The notes: generated from the letters alone by a model not told the origin. Shown: positions 42,085 through 51,942, numbered from the stretch's first letter. The stretch: DNA of 64,000 bases from Sessilibacter corallicola (GCF_021290925.1 NZ_JAJSLX010000002.1:275001-339000); one strand, 5' to 3'. Numbers and translations are program-made.

Positions 42085-42825
42085 ATGGCAACAGCCCGGG
42101 ACAAAAAATACAAACGGATTTTATTGAAGTTAAGCGGTGAGCAATTGATGGGAGATGAGGGGTTTGGAATTGACCCTAAAGTTCTCGATAAAATGGCTCT
42201 TGAAATTGGTCAACTTGTCGGTATTGGCGTTCAAGTTGGACTTGTAATCGGTGGTGGTAATTTGTTTCGAGGCGCAGCGCTGAGTGCTGCGGGTCTTGAT
42301 CGTGTCACCGGCGACCACATGGGTATGCTCGCAACGGTAATGAATGCCTTGGCGATGCGTGATGCGCTGGAGCGTTCCAATATTAATTGTAGCGTGATGT
42401 CAGCGATTCCTATGAGTGGTGTTGTCGAACATTACGATCGTCGAAAAGCCATTCGTCTATTAGAGTCAGGCGAAGTCGTTATTTTCTCAGCCGGTACCGG
42501 CAACCCATTTTTCACCACAGATTCAGCCGCTTGCCTGCGTGGCATTGAAGTTGAAGCTGATTTGGTTCTAAAAGCAACCAAAGTAGATGGTGTCTATACC
42601 GCTGATCCAATGAAAGATCCAACGGCCGTTAAATACGATCGTCTGAGCTTCGATGAAGTGTTAACGAAAAAACTTGGCGTTATGGATTTAACCGCAATTT
42701 GTTTGTGCCAAGAGCAAAACCTGCCTTTGCGTGTTTTCCAAATGGACAAGGCCGGTGCGCTACTAAATATTATGACTGGAGGTAGTGAAGGTACCCTGGT
42801 TGAGCAAAGTCGACCAGCTGAGTAG
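42085..42825 (+). CDS. pyrH: UMP kinase
   Basis: 246 residues from ATG 42085, with GGAG about 8 nt upstream; a TTG at 42064 would extend it by seven residues that look non-native. It makes UDP from UMP in pyrimidine nucleotide synthesis. [65 protein letters not shown] and the regulatory-loop [14 protein letters not shown] are characteristic of hexameric bacterial UMP kinase. The gene is followed by frr after 30 nt. Confidence 0.97.
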   Translation: MATARDKKYKRILLKLSGEQLMGDEGFGIDPKVLDKMALEIGQLVGIGVQVGLVIGGGNLFRGAALSAAGLDRVTGDHMGMLATVMNALAMRDALERSNINCSVMSAIPMSGVVEHYDRRKAIRLLESGEVVIFSAGTGNPFFTTDSAACLRGIEVEADLVLKATKVDGVYTADPMKDPTAVKYDRLSFDEVLTKKLGVMDLTAICLCQEQNLPLRVFQMDKAGALLNIMTGGSEGTLVEQSRPAE

Positions 42826-42855
42826 ATTACTGTCTTCTAAATAGAGAGTTCAAAA

Positions 42856-43413
42856 ATGATCAGTGAGATTTTACAAGACGCAGAGACTCGCATGGCGAAG
42901 TCTATTGAAGCACTAGGCCACAATTTCAACAAGATTCGTACCGGTCGTGCTCACCCAAGTTTATTGGATGGTATTACCGTCAATTATTACGGCTCAGATA
43001 CGCCTTTATCACAGGCGGCTAATGTTTCTGTATTGGATGCAAGAACCTTGTCAATTTCAGCTTGGGACAAGTCATTGGTTCCTGAGATTGAAAAAGCCAT
43101 CATGAAATCCGACCTGGGCTTGAATCCGTCCACGACGGGTGAATTGATTCGTTTACCTATGCCACCGCTGACGGAAGAAACCCGTAAAGGTTTTATCAAG
43201 ACTGCGCGTGCAGAGGCAGAACAAGCGCGTGTTTCGATTCGAAATATTCGTCGTGATTCCATCAGTGAATTAAAAAGTCTGCAAAAAGAAAAAGAAATCG
43301 GTGAAGATGAAGAGCGTAAAGGTGCAGATGACGTTCAAAAAATTACCGATAAATTTATCGCTCAAGTGGATAGTGCTTTAGCAGATAAAGAAAAGGACTT
43401 AATGGAAATTTAA
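42856..43413 (+). CDS. frr: Ribosome recycling factor
   Basis: 185-residue tRNA mimic that, with EF-G, splits the post-termination ribosome. The conserved blocks are [52 protein letters not shown] and [25 protein letters not shown], and the C-terminal helix [25 protein letters not shown]. Length is the family standard. Promoter and pyrH linkage as usual; uppS begins 35 nt later. Confidence 0.98.
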   Translation: MISEILQDAETRMAKSIEALGHNFNKIRTGRAHPSLLDGITVNYYGSDTPLSQAANVSVLDARTLSISAWDKSLVPEIEKAIMKSDLGLNPSTTGELIRLPMPPLTEETRKGFIKTARAEAEQARVSIRNIRRDSISELKSLQKEKEIGEDEERKGADDVQKITDKFIAQVDSALADKEKDLMEI

Positions 43414-43448
43414 TTGACTGAGTTGTCAGCTCACAGTTTGGGGTCCGC

Positions 43449-44189
43449 GTGACGAGCGAAACGTTAAAACACATCGCCATAATTATGGATGGCAACAGCC
43501 GTTGGGCTAAGCAGCGAGGAATGCTGGCTGCTTCTGGTCACAAAGCGGGAGTTGAACGTATCAGGGATGTACTGCGCGCATGCGTAGAAGAGGGCGTTGA
43601 GGTTTTAACCGTCTTTGCTTTTAGCAGTGAAAACTGGCGCAGACCTCCTTCGGAAGTGAATGCGCTGATGAGCTTATTCTTAGGCTATCTGCGCAAAGAA
43701 GCTCGAAAGCTGCGCGATGAAAACGTTTCGGTGCGTATCATCGGCAGTCGCGACCGCTTCAGTCCTCGAATTCAACAAGCGATGGCTGAGGCTGAGTCGA
43801 TAACCGACGGTGGCGAAAGAACCCTAGTCATCGCGGCCGACTACGGCGGCAAATGGGATATTGCTCAAGCGGCAAAGTCTTTAGCCCAAAAAGCGGTGGC
43901 TGGCGAGATTGATCCCGACTCAATCGATTCCTCCATGATTGAACCCTACACGGCGTTATCGGATTTGCCGCCATTGGATCTATTGATTCGTACCGGTGGT
44001 GAGTACCGAATAAGCAATTTCTTGCTTTGGCAAAGTGCCTACGCCGAGTTCTACTTTACCGACGTTTTTTGGCCTGACTTTGACGGTGTGGAGCTGAAAA
44101 AGGCGGTTGCCAATTTCTATTGTCGCCAGCGCCGATTTGGTGGGCGAGAACCCGAAAATAAAAATAATTCAGGGATAGCTAGTGCTTAA
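43449..44189 (+). CDS. uppS: Undecaprenyl diphosphate synthase
   Basis: 246-residue cis-prenyltransferase making C55-PP, the lipid carrier for peptidoglycan and O-antigen. The N-terminal HIAIIMDGNSRWAKQRG (D14 catalytic) is the family signature. VLTVFAFSSENWRRPPSEV and the C-terminal LLIRTGGEYRISNFLLWQSAYAEFYFTDVFWPDF complete it. GTG start. Its 3' end overlaps the cdsA start by 8 nt, so translation is coupled. Isoprenoid substrate comes through IspC and IspH in this window. Confidence 0.97.
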   Translation: MTSETLKHIAIIMDGNSRWAKQRGMLAASGHKAGVERIRDVLRACVEEGVEVLTVFAFSSENWRRPPSEVNALMSLFLGYLRKEARKLRDENVSVRIIGSRDRFSPRIQQAMAEAESITDGGERTLVIAADYGGKWDIAQAAKSLAQKAVAGEIDPDSIDSSMIEPYTALSDLPPLDLLIRTGGEYRISNFLLWQSAYAEFYFTDVFWPDFDGVELKKAVANFYCRQRRFGGREPENKNNSGIASA

Positions 44190-45024
44190 AGAGCGAGTAA
44201 CTAGTGCAATCATAATGGCACTAGTCTTTATTGCGGCCTTATTTTCGAAAGTTGGGTTTATGATTTTCGTGACTCTCGGGACAGCGGTAGCTGCTTGGGA
44301 ATGGGCTGCATTGGCAGGTTTAACCCGCCGTCATCGAAAATTTTCCTACGTATGTTTTTTGTTTGTCGTGGTGTCGCTCTGTGCGGTGCTTGTCGGCATG
44401 GACGACAATCTCGAAGGCATTGCCCACTCGAAGCTCAGTTACTTTGTGGTCATAGCGATGGCTTGGTGGCTGGTCGCGTTGGCCATGGTCAAAGGTTACC
44501 CCGCAAGCACCAGTTTTTGGGGGCGATCCTGGACAATTCTATTGATCGGCGTCTTTGTTCTTGTGCCGACTTGGATCGGATTAATATTTTTACGATCTCA
44601 AGAATACGGCAGCTGGTTGATCCTTCTTCTGGTGTCTATCGTTGCCAGCGCCGACATTGGCGCCTATTTTGTCGGCAGAAAGTTCGGCAAAACCCGCTTG
44701 GCTGAGACCGTCAGCCCCGCTAAATCTTGGGAAGGCGTTTTCGGTGGGCTTGCTGCTGCGATCTTGCTGGCTTTGATTGTTGGTCAGTTGTGGTTGCCAG
44801 ATCAGCGATTCTCTCTGCTTCTGCTGGCCATACCAACGGCGTGTATCTCTGTGTTGGGAGATTTGCTCGAAAGTATGGTGAAAAGGCACCGAGGCGTTAA
44901 GGATAGTGGCTTGCTTTTCCCTGGTCATGGCGGTGTCTTAGATAGAGTTGACGGAATCACTGCTGCTGTACCGGTATTTACGTTGATGATACTGGTGTTA
45001 GGTATCGGTATTTCGGCACTCTAA
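44182..45024 (+). CDS. cdsA: Phosphatidate cytidylyltransferase
   Basis: 280-residue integral membrane enzyme making CDP-diacylglycerol, the precursor of all phospholipids. About eight hydrophobic helices. The C-terminal signature, consensus S-x-KxxxG...D...R...K...D, is seen as SPAKSWEGVFGG and DLLESMVKRHRGVKDSGLLFPGHGGVLDRVDG. GTG start inside the end of uppS. It is followed by a 198-nt gap before ispC, which holds no recognised signal. Confidence 0.95.
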   Translation: MLKERVTSAIIMALVFIAALFSKVGFMIFVTLGTAVAAWEWAALAGLTRRHRKFSYVCFLFVVVSLCAVLVGMDDNLEGIAHSKLSYFVVIAMAWWLVALAMVKGYPASTSFWGRSWTILLIGVFVLVPTWIGLIFLRSQEYGSWLILLLVSIVASADIGAYFVGRKFGKTRLAETVSPAKSWEGVFGGLAAAILLALIVGQLWLPDQRFSLLLLAIPTACISVLGDLLESMVKRHRGVKDSGLLFPGHGGVLDRVDGITAAVPVFTLMILVLGIGISAL

Positions 45025-45222
45025 ACCATCATCTCTGACTCTTTTGATTTGCTGAAAGTGATTCGGCAGACAATTATTGAGTCGAGGCGACTGTGGTTGA
45101 ATCATGGATGGAATGCGAGTTTACTGCTGTTGTTAAGCACCAAAAGTTACATTGAGTGTGTAAAGATTAAACCAAGGATGCGTTGATCGAATGTTTAAGT
45201 AAGTCATTTAAGGTTTTGCATT

Positions 45223-46392
45223 ATGCAGCAGATTACAGTTTTAGGTTCAACAGGTTCCATCGGCTGCAGCACGCTAGATGTCATCAAGCGACATGAACAG
45301 CGGTATCAAGTTTTCGCACTAACAGCTCACTCAAGTGTCGATGCGTTGGTTAAACAATGTGTTGAGTTTAAACCTCAATACGCAGTCATCAGTGACGGCA
45401 CCCGTCTCGATGAACTACAAGCTAAGTTATCGGCGAGTGGTTGCGGTTCTCAAGCGTTGGCCGGCCTTGACGGGTTGGTGTTTGTCTCTCGGCATGAAGA
45501 CGTCGACACTATTGTCTCTGCCATTGTTGGCTCTGTCGGTTTGTTTCCGACGATGGCCGCCGTTAAGTCTGGCAAAAAGATCCTCTTAGCCAATAAAGAA
45601 TCTTTAGTTATGGCTGGTAAAGCGTTTATGGACGCTGTTAAAGACCATAACGCAACCTTGCTGCCTCTCGACAGTGAGCACAACGCCATTTTTCAATGCC
45701 TGCCGCAGAGCTATCAAACTCTTCACGGTGCGGGTGTTGAGAAAATACTCCTAACCGCGTCTGGCGGACCTTTCCGTTCATACCCTGTCGACGAGCTTAA
45801 ATTTGTGACCCCTGATCAAGCTTGTGCGCACCCAAATTGGTCTATGGGGCGAAAAATTTCGGTGGATAGTGCCTCAATGATGAACAAAGGTTTAGAGTTC
45901 ATCGAAGCGCGCTGGATGTTCGATGCGCAAGTCGATCAAATTCAGGTGGTTATACATCCTCAGAGTGTGATTCATTCCATGGTCCAGTACGCAGATGGTT
46001 CTACGTTGGCTCAGATGGGAAATCCTGACATGCGCACGCCAATTGCGCATGCATTAGCGTGGCCACAACGTGTACAATCGGGTGTAAAACCGCTCGACCT
46101 TTTCTCTGTGGCGCGATTAGATTTTGAAGAACCAGATTTTGAGCGATTTCCGTGTTTGCGCTTAGCGATGACGGCTGCAAGAGAAGATTCGACACTTGCT
46201 GCGGTCATGAACGCAGCCAATGAAATAGCGGTGGATGCATTTTTGAATAATGCCATCCGTTTTACTGAAATAGCGACGGTTGTAGAGAATACAATGTCGA
46301 AGGTGGCGTCACCGGTAACTACCGACCTTGAAGAGATTGTGGCGATTGATTCCGAAGCTCGAGTGGTTGCTAAGAGTTTAATCACGCGTTGA
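45223..46392 (+). CDS. ispC: 1-deoxy-D-xylulose 5-phosphate reductoisomerase
   Basis: 389-residue NADPH enzyme for the first committed MEP-pathway step. The N-terminal NADPH motif is LGSTGSIGCSTLDVI. NKESLVMAGKAF, LPLDSEHNAIFQCL (metal-binding Asp and Glu), ILLTASGGPFR and HPNWSMGRKISVDSASMMNKGLEFIEA (second Glu ligand) are all present. Length matches E. coli Dxr (398). It stands in the usual uppS-cdsA-ispC-rseP order, but a terminator-like hairpin and 410 nt separate it from rseP, which is unusual. Confidence 0.97.
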   Translation: MQQITVLGSTGSIGCSTLDVIKRHEQRYQVFALTAHSSVDALVKQCVEFKPQYAVISDGTRLDELQAKLSASGCGSQALAGLDGLVFVSRHEDVDTIVSAIVGSVGLFPTMAAVKSGKKILLANKESLVMAGKAFMDAVKDHNATLLPLDSEHNAIFQCLPQSYQTLHGAGVEKILLTASGGPFRSYPVDELKFVTPDQACAHPNWSMGRKISVDSASMMNKGLEFIEARWMFDAQVDQIQVVIHPQSVIHSMVQYADGSTLAQMGNPDMRTPIAHALAWPQRVQSGVKPLDLFSVARLDFEEPDFERFPCLRLAMTAAREDSTLAAVMNAANEIAVDAFLNNAIRFTEIATVVENTMSKVASPVTTDLEEIVAIDSEARVVAKSLITR

Positions 46393-46802
46393 TTAATAGT
46401 AAGTTAATTTTTCTGGTGCAATACTAGGTAAGCGAGCCGCCAACGTCATTGCGGTGAGTGCAGCGACTATTGACACTTAAGGGCCCGTGATGGGCTTTTT
46501 AGATATCAGGCGCGTACCAAGCATGGCTATGATTAAGAGTGTTGGCGTAGAAGGCGCTAACTACGCTAGCTAACGAGGATAGGAAGCTGAAAGCGGAAAG
46601 TAAGAAACTTTCAGGCAATTACGCAGCCACATAGTAGGTGCTGAAATAGACAGTGCTTGATGGAGCGCCTTTTGCTCGGGCAACATTGAAAATAATCTGC
46701 GGGTTTTAATCAAAGAACTCGACAGCGCTTGTATCCGGGATAACAACGTACAATTTATTAAAACGTACAACCCATTAAATTGGAATTGAGAATAAATTTG
46801 TA
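46393..46802. other. Unusual long gap between ispC and rseP
   Basis: 410 nt with no plausible gene. It carries a weak terminator-like hairpin at 46479-46500 and a second small stem nearer ispC. In most gammaproteobacteria ispC and rseP are almost adjacent, so rseP-bamA-skp here probably uses its own promoter in this gap. Confidence 0.6.
46479..46500 (+). terminator. Possible terminator after ispC
   Basis: AAGGGCCC / GGGCTTTT (two G-U pairs) with a 5-nt loop and a T-run, 87 nt after the ispC stop. The stem is short, so the effect may be weak. Confidence 0.5.
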
Positions 46803-48173
46803 ATGACACTCTTTTGGTTTTTAGTTGCATTAGGGGTATTAGTTACTTTCCACGAATTCGGCCATTTTTACATTGCCCGGCGTTGTGGCGTCAAAGTAGA
46901 GCGATTTTCTATAGGTTTTGGTAAGCCTTTAATTCGCTGGTACGACAAACTCGGTACAGAATACGCGATTGCGGCCATTCCATTGGGTGGCTATGTCAAA
47001 ATGTTGGATGAACGCCAAGGGCCCGTCGAAGCGGCGGAGCTGTCAAACGCTTTCACACAGAAGTCGGTTTGGGCAAGAATCGCAATTGTTGCTGCCGGTC
47101 CCATAGCCAACCTGATTTTAGCAATCATTTTATTTTGGGCTGTCTTCTTAACTCCTCAAACCTACCTGGCGCCAATTATCGGTGATGTCACGCCAAGCAG
47201 TGTTGCAGAGAGTGCTCGTCTAGAATCAGGTCAAGAGATTATTTCCATCGATGGCGAACCGACACCCACCTGGGAAGCGGTCAATCATGCGCTTGTACGA
47301 CGTTTGGGTGAGTCGGGCGAAATTGTGTTTGAGACCAAGTACTCAGACTCAGACTTGGAATATCAGTCCAGCACTTATCTGAACGAATGGCTCAAAGGTG
47401 CCAGTGATCCCGACCCAATTGCAGGGGTGGGTATCGAAATTTTTCGACCGCAGGTTGAACCTGTAGTCGGTAGCGTTCAAGAGAATTCTCCCGCATTTAA
47501 AGCAGGAATCGAAATTGACGACCGCTTTGTCGCTTTGGATGGAGAGCCTATCAGTGATTGGAATGCTTTTGTGGAATACGTTTCCACCCGTCCTAATGAA
47601 TTGATTCGCTTTACCGTTGAGCGAGATGGTCAGTTGATCGATCTAGACATCGAACCTGAAGCTGTCAATGATCAAGGTAAGACCATTGGCCGTATCGGCT
47701 TTTCACCCTATGCGCCATCTTGGCCCGAAGGCACTGTCAGAAAGCGCTCTTTTTCGGTGGGTGAAGCATTTGTCGAAGGTGTGGTAAAAACCTGGGAAAC
47801 CAGTGGCGTTGTTTTATTGTCTTTGAAAAAGCTGATTGTTGGCGAGATATCCACCAAGAGTCTGAGTGGTCCGTTAACCATTGCTAAAGTGGCGGGTGAT
47901 TCGGCAGAAGCGGGTTTTGTCTACTTTTTGAAAATGCTCGGTTTATTGAGCGTGAGCTTGGCGATATTTAACCTGTTGCCAATTCCAGTTTTAGATGGCG
48001 GCCACCTTACTTACTACATCATCGAAGCGATAAAGGGCAAACCTCTGTCTGAGCGTGTCCAAGCCATTGGTTACCGCTTGGGGTTATTTGTTGTTGCTGG
48101 TGTAATGATTTTGGCTTTCTACAACGATTTAGTTCGTCTGTTTCAAGGTCAATTGTTTAATCTTCCCGTTTAA
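46803..48173 (+). CDS. rseP: Regulated intramembrane site-2 protease RseP
   Basis: 456-residue inner-membrane zinc metalloprotease. It cleaves anti-sigma-E RseA and remnant signal peptides. HEFGH (17-21) in the first transmembrane helix and LLPIPVLDGGH near the C-terminus supply the His, Glu and Asp zinc ligands. Two PDZ domains lie between, near 125-200 and 220-300, with LESGQEIISIDGE and AGIEIDDRFVALDGE. It is followed by bamA, as in Pseudomonas and E. coli, linking envelope-stress sensing to outer-membrane assembly. Confidence 0.97.
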   Translation: MTLFWFLVALGVLVTFHEFGHFYIARRCGVKVERFSIGFGKPLIRWYDKLGTEYAIAAIPLGGYVKMLDERQGPVEAAELSNAFTQKSVWARIAIVAAGPIANLILAIILFWAVFLTPQTYLAPIIGDVTPSSVAESARLESGQEIISIDGEPTPTWEAVNHALVRRLGESGEIVFETKYSDSDLEYQSSTYLNEWLKGASDPDPIAGVGIEIFRPQVEPVVGSVQENSPAFKAGIEIDDRFVALDGEPISDWNAFVEYVSTRPNELIRFTVERDGQLIDLDIEPEAVNDQGKTIGRIGFSPYAPSWPEGTVRKRSFSVGEAFVEGVVKTWETSGVVLLSLKKLIVGEISTKSLSGPLTIAKVAGDSAEAGFVYFLKMLGLLSVSLAIFNLLPIPVLDGGHLTYYIIEAIKGKPLSERVQAIGYRLGLFVVAGVMILAFYNDLVRLFQGQLFNLPV

Positions 48174-48278
48174 AACCGTTATTTTGGATAAGTTCTTTAT
48201 AATTTAAGGGCTTCTATAGTGATAAATTGCGCAACAGATGCCCAATTTTAAATTAATTATTTCCTAATTAAGTCGTAT

Positions 48279-50969
48279 ATGAATCGTTCTATTTTTCCTG
48301 TCGCTGTTTGTGTTTCCATGTTTTCGGCCTCTGTGTTTGCCGAAACATTTCGTGTTGATGATATTCGAGTACAAGGACTGCAGCGTGTTTCCGCTGGAAC
48401 AGTTTTCTCAGCGCTTCCGGTTCAAGTAGGCGATACAGTCGAAGAACTCGACATCCAAGAGCTGAGTCGTTCACTGTTTAGAACAGGTTTCTTCGAAGAC
48501 ATTGCCATTGGCAAAGACGGCAACGTACTGGTGATTGCCGTCCAAGAACGACCTGCCATCAGTTCCATTACGATCGAAGGCAACAAGGCCATCAAAACCG
48601 AAGACTTACTCGTTGGTTTGAACGATAACGGCCTTTCTGAAGGACAAATTTTTAAGCGTGCAACCCTAGAAGGTTTAACCCAAGAGTTGGAGCGTCAATA
48701 CGTCGCTCAGGGTAGATACAGCGCCAGCGTTGACGCAGATGTTATCGAATTGCCACGCAACCAAGTTCAACTGATCATCAATGTTGATGAAGGTAAAGTT
48801 GCGAAAATTAAGCACGTAAATATTGTTGGCAACGAGAAGTTTTCAGATAAAGAGCTGTTGGAATTATTTGAACTCGGCCCAGCAGGACGATTTGACTGGT
48901 TTACCAGCAAGAACAAATACGCAAAAGAGCGCCTGGCCGGTGACTTGGAGCGACTAGAAAGCTATTACCTTGACCGCGGTTATCTCAAGTTTAGTGTCGA
49001 CTCCACGCAAGTATCACTGAGCCCCGATAAAGAATCCGTTTATATCACGGTAAATATCACCGAAGGTGATGTCTACACCGTCAGCGAAGTTGATTTAGCG
49101 GGTGATTTGGTCGTTGACGAAAATATCATTCGTCGTTTGATTTTAATGAGAGAAGGTCAGAGCTTCTCGCAAGTCCTAATGACCACAACTTCAGAGTACA
49201 TCACTCGTCGACTGGGCAACGAGGGTTATACCTTTGCGGAAGTTCGCGGAATTCCAGAGCGAGATGACGAAGATAACACCGTTAAAGTTACCTTTTTTGT
49301 TGATCCTGGCCAGCGAGCCTATGTTCGTCGCATTGAGTTTAGGGGCAACACCAGAACATCCGATGAAGTACTTCGCCGAGAAATGCGTCAGATGGAAGGC
49401 GGCTCTGCTTCCACGGCTGCAATCGAGCAATCTAAAGTTCGATTGGAGCGTCTCGGGTTTTTCAAGCAAGTAGACGTTGACACCCAAGAGGTTCCGGGCA
49501 GCGCTGATTTGGTTGATGTTGAATACACCGTTGAAGAACAGCCTTCAGGCAGCGTTGGTGCAAGCCTCGGTTTTGCTCAAGGCACAGGTTTAACGCTCGG
49601 TGCCAATGTGCAACAAGACAACTGGTTTGGATCGGGTAAATCCGTTGGCTTCTCTCTAAGTCGAAGCACGTTCCAAACGTTATACAGCTTTAACTACAAC
49701 GATCCATACTTCACCGCCGACGGTGTTAGCCGTGGTTTCAGTATCTTTTTGCGTGAGCGTGACTTTAACGAGTTCAACGTTTCGAGCTTCACCACCGATT
49801 CCTACGGTGCAACCGTCAACTTTGGTTATCCAACCTCTGAAATTTCTCGCATCAGCTATGGCTTTGGTTTCAGTAATATTTCCATCGAAACCGGAAGCTT
49901 CGCGGTTCAGGAGATTCAGGCAAGCCCTCGATTGTTTGAAAACGATGACTTTGTTCAAGCCTACATCACGCAAGAACAGCTCGACCAAATTAACGATATT
50001 CAAGATGACCTCGTCGATGATTTAAACGGTGACGGAATCATTGATGCCAGTGAGCAAGCGGCGTTTGATTCAGGCAGTGAAACAACCAACGGGGTTGTCG
50101 ATCCCTACGACTATCTCGGTGAAGCCATCAGCTTCCAATTGGGCGACGATGTTCTTGTTGATAGCCCAGAGGGTTTTGTCGATCAAAACGGCGATGACTT
50201 CAATATGTTTTCGTTCACGTTGGGCTGGAGACAATCAACCCTTAACCGAGGCCGATTGGCGACTCGTGGTGCTTCTCAACAACTCTCGTTTGAAGTTACT
50301 GCGCCGGGCAGTGATCTAGAGTTTTTTAAACTCACCTATAACGCCCAATACTTCAAACCACTAACGCGTGATTTAACCCTGCGTTTACGCACCGAATTAG
50401 GCTATGGCGATGCCTATGGCAATACCTCAGATTTGCCGTTTTTTGAGCACTTCTTTGCCGGTGGTTTTGGCTCCGTTCGTGGATTCGAACGCAACAGCTT
50501 AGGACCGCGAAGTTCGCCTGCCTTCCGATACGACACAGTTGCTCTAACTGGTGTTGATCTAGACGGTGATGGCGACGCAGATGATCTCGATAATTTTGCT
50601 TACATCCTCGATGAAGAAACCGGGCAATTAGCAAATACCCAAATCACCCGTGATGACGATGCCTTCGGTGGTAACGTAAAAGTTGAGTTCGGCGCGGAAA
50701 TCTTATTCCCACTGCCTTTCATTAAAGATCAGAGAACCTTGCAATCTGCGTTCTTTGTTGATGCCGGTAACATCTTTGATACCGATTGTGGTCCACTGCA
50801 AGAAAACTGCTCCAACGTTGACCTAGACAAGTTGAGTGCTTCTGTAGGTATAGGCCTAACTTGGATTACAGGCTTTGGTCCGTTAACGTTCAGTATCGCC
50901 AAGCCTATTCAAGAACAAGAAGGCGATGAAACCGAGTTCTTCCAGTTCTCTTTGGGTAACACGTTCTAA
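48279..50969 (+). CDS. bamA: Outer-membrane protein assembly factor BamA
   Basis: 896 residues, longer than the about 800 of E. coli. A signal peptide ends VFA. Five POTRA domains extend to about residue 420 (VQGLQRVSAGTVFSALPVQ starts the first), followed by a C-terminal 16-strand barrel with the conserved loop-6 motif GSVRGFERNSLGPR and the terminal FSLGNTF. Two extra acidic segments lie in the barrel region. Residues 581-592 (DLNGDGIIDASE) match the EF-hand loop exactly, with D1, N3, D5, G6, I8, D9 and E12. Residues 760-771 (DLDGDGDADDLD) form a second DxDxDG loop. Both are probably extracellular-loop insertions that could bind calcium. The rseP-bamA-skp-lpxD-fabZ-lpxA-lpxB-rnhB order is standard. 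Confidence 0.96.
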   Translation: MNRSIFPVAVCVSMFSASVFAETFRVDDIRVQGLQRVSAGTVFSALPVQVGDTVEELDIQELSRSLFRTGFFEDIAIGKDGNVLVIAVQERPAISSITIEGNKAIKTEDLLVGLNDNGLSEGQIFKRATLEGLTQELERQYVAQGRYSASVDADVIELPRNQVQLIINVDEGKVAKIKHVNIVGNEKFSDKELLELFELGPAGRFDWFTSKNKYAKERLAGDLERLESYYLDRGYLKFSVDSTQVSLSPDKESVYITVNITEGDVYTVSEVDLAGDLVVDENIIRRLILMREGQSFSQVLMTTTSEYITRRLGNEGYTFAEVRGIPERDDEDNTVKVTFFVDPGQRAYVRRIEFRGNTRTSDEVLRREMRQMEGGSASTAAIEQSKVRLERLGFFKQVDVDTQEVPGSADLVDVEYTVEEQPSGSVGASLGFAQGTGLTLGANVQQDNWFGSGKSVGFSLSRSTFQTLYSFNYNDPYFTADGVSRGFSIFLRERDFNEFNVSSFTTDSYGATVNFGYPTSEISRISYGFGFSNISIETGSFAVQEIQASPRLFENDDFVQAYITQEQLDQINDIQDDLVDDLNGDGIIDASEQAAFDSGSETTNGVVDPYDYLGEAISFQLGDDVLVDSPEGFVDQNGDDFNMFSFTLGWRQSTLNRGRLATRGASQQLSFEVTAPGSDLEFFKLTYNAQYFKPLTRDLTLRLRTELGYGDAYGNTSDLPFFEHFFAGGFGSVRGFERNSLGPRSSPAFRYDTVALTGVDLDGDGDADDLDNFAYILDEETGQLANTQITRDDDAFGGNVKVEFGAEILFPLPFIKDQRTLQSAFFVDAGNIFDTDCGPLQENCSNVDLDKLSASVGIGLTWITGFGPLTFSIAKPIQEQEGDETEFFQFSLGNTF

Positions 50970-51414
50970 AAGCCTTTGTGGCTTCTACCGAATTCAAAGC
51001 CTGGTAATCACTGGGTTTTGAACAGTAGCGGTCACGCAGTTGTTTTAAAAATAGGTGGTCTTCATAGCAAAACCACTCGTTATTCGAAATTTTATGAATA
51101 AATTTCAATAAAGAGTGGAAACTTGCATGCTTCAAAGGTCATAATGCCGCCCGGCTTTATGCCTTTGAATACGGCATTCCAATACACGCTCAATCCAACA
51201 GTTTTGTTGCATGACAAGATTACTCCTAATGTGTAATCGACGCTGTGCTCGTAAGTTGGTAATCAGCTTGTAAAATCTTTGTTTAATAAGATGCCAAACA
51301 ATGGAAGGTATCTGAGAAAGGTTGAACGCTGTCGTAAGAAAAGAATCAGATAAATACTGGCGTTAAGAGTTTTTACTATAACTTTTAACTGGCGTAAAAC
51401 TAGGAGCTTTACTT
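50970..51414. other. Gap between bamA and skp
   Basis: 445 nt without a gene. It is longer than usual between these two genes and probably carries a separate skp promoter. I looked for sigma-E elements (GGAACTT and TCTGA) but found no convincing match. A small AAGCC/GGCTT hairpin follows the bamA stop. Confidence 0.5.
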
Positions 51415-51927
51415 GTGTTGAATTTGAAAACTGTTTCTGCTTTTGTCATTTGTGCATTCATGTCTGCTTGGGTAAATGCCCAAGATAAAGTGGCTGTATT
51501 TAACTTTGAAAGAGCCATTTTAAGTACTGAAGCTGCTAAAAAAGCGAGCGCTGCATTAAACGCGGATCCTGAATTTGCCGCTTTGCAAGCGCGCTACGAA
51601 GGTTTAGTGGCTGAGCTGCAAGGTTTGCGCGAAGAGCAACAAACCAAAGGAATTACTTGGAATGCAGAGCAACAAACCGAGCATCGCAAACAAGTAGAAT
51701 ACAAGCGTGCGGATTTAGAGCTTGCTCAAAAGAAATTACAAGCTGAGCAAAACGCTGCGGTACGCGGTTTACTGCAAGAATTTGAAGAAAAAACAAAAGC
51801 TGCTTTGAACGAAGTTATCGCATCTGAAGGTATTTCAATCGTTCTTAACGCATCTCAAGCGTATTACGCAGATGCTAATGCAGATATTACAGCTAAAGTG
51901 ACTGATAAATTAAATAAGTCGAACTAA
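51415..51927 (+). CDS. skp: Periplasmic chaperone Skp (OmpH)
   Basis: 170 residues. A signal peptide ends VNAQDKVAVFNF. The mature protein is a long alpha-helical hairpin (coiled coil) with a small beta platform, as in Skp, which holds unfolded outer-membrane proteins during transit to BamA. The helical arms run through ALQARYEGLVAELQGLREEQ and EYKRADLELAQKKLQAEQNAAV. SEGISIVLNASQAYYADANADIT is the conserved C-terminal platform strand. GTG start with AGGAG before it. It sits between bamA and lpxD as in E. coli. Confidence 0.94.
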   Translation: MLNLKTVSAFVICAFMSAWVNAQDKVAVFNFERAILSTEAAKKASAALNADPEFAALQARYEGLVAELQGLREEQQTKGITWNAEQQTEHRKQVEYKRADLELAQKKLQAEQNAAVRGLLQEFEEKTKAALNEVIASEGISIVLNASQAYYADANADITAKVTDKLNKSN

Positions 51928-51942
51928 AAGCTGTTGTATTGA

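Noticed and set aside
46011-46385. Minus-strand 124-codon ORF inside ispC
   Set aside because: Shadow of ispC; the composition is not protein-like.
34813-46433. 12-nt repeat TACTAGGTAAGC at 34813 and 46422
   Set aside because: Single 12-mer repeats are expected by chance in 64 kb; surrounding DNA does not align.
46570-46830. Minus-strand 86-codon ORF in the ispC-rseP gap
   Set aside because: Overlaps the rseP start, no ribosome-binding site, no recognisable family.
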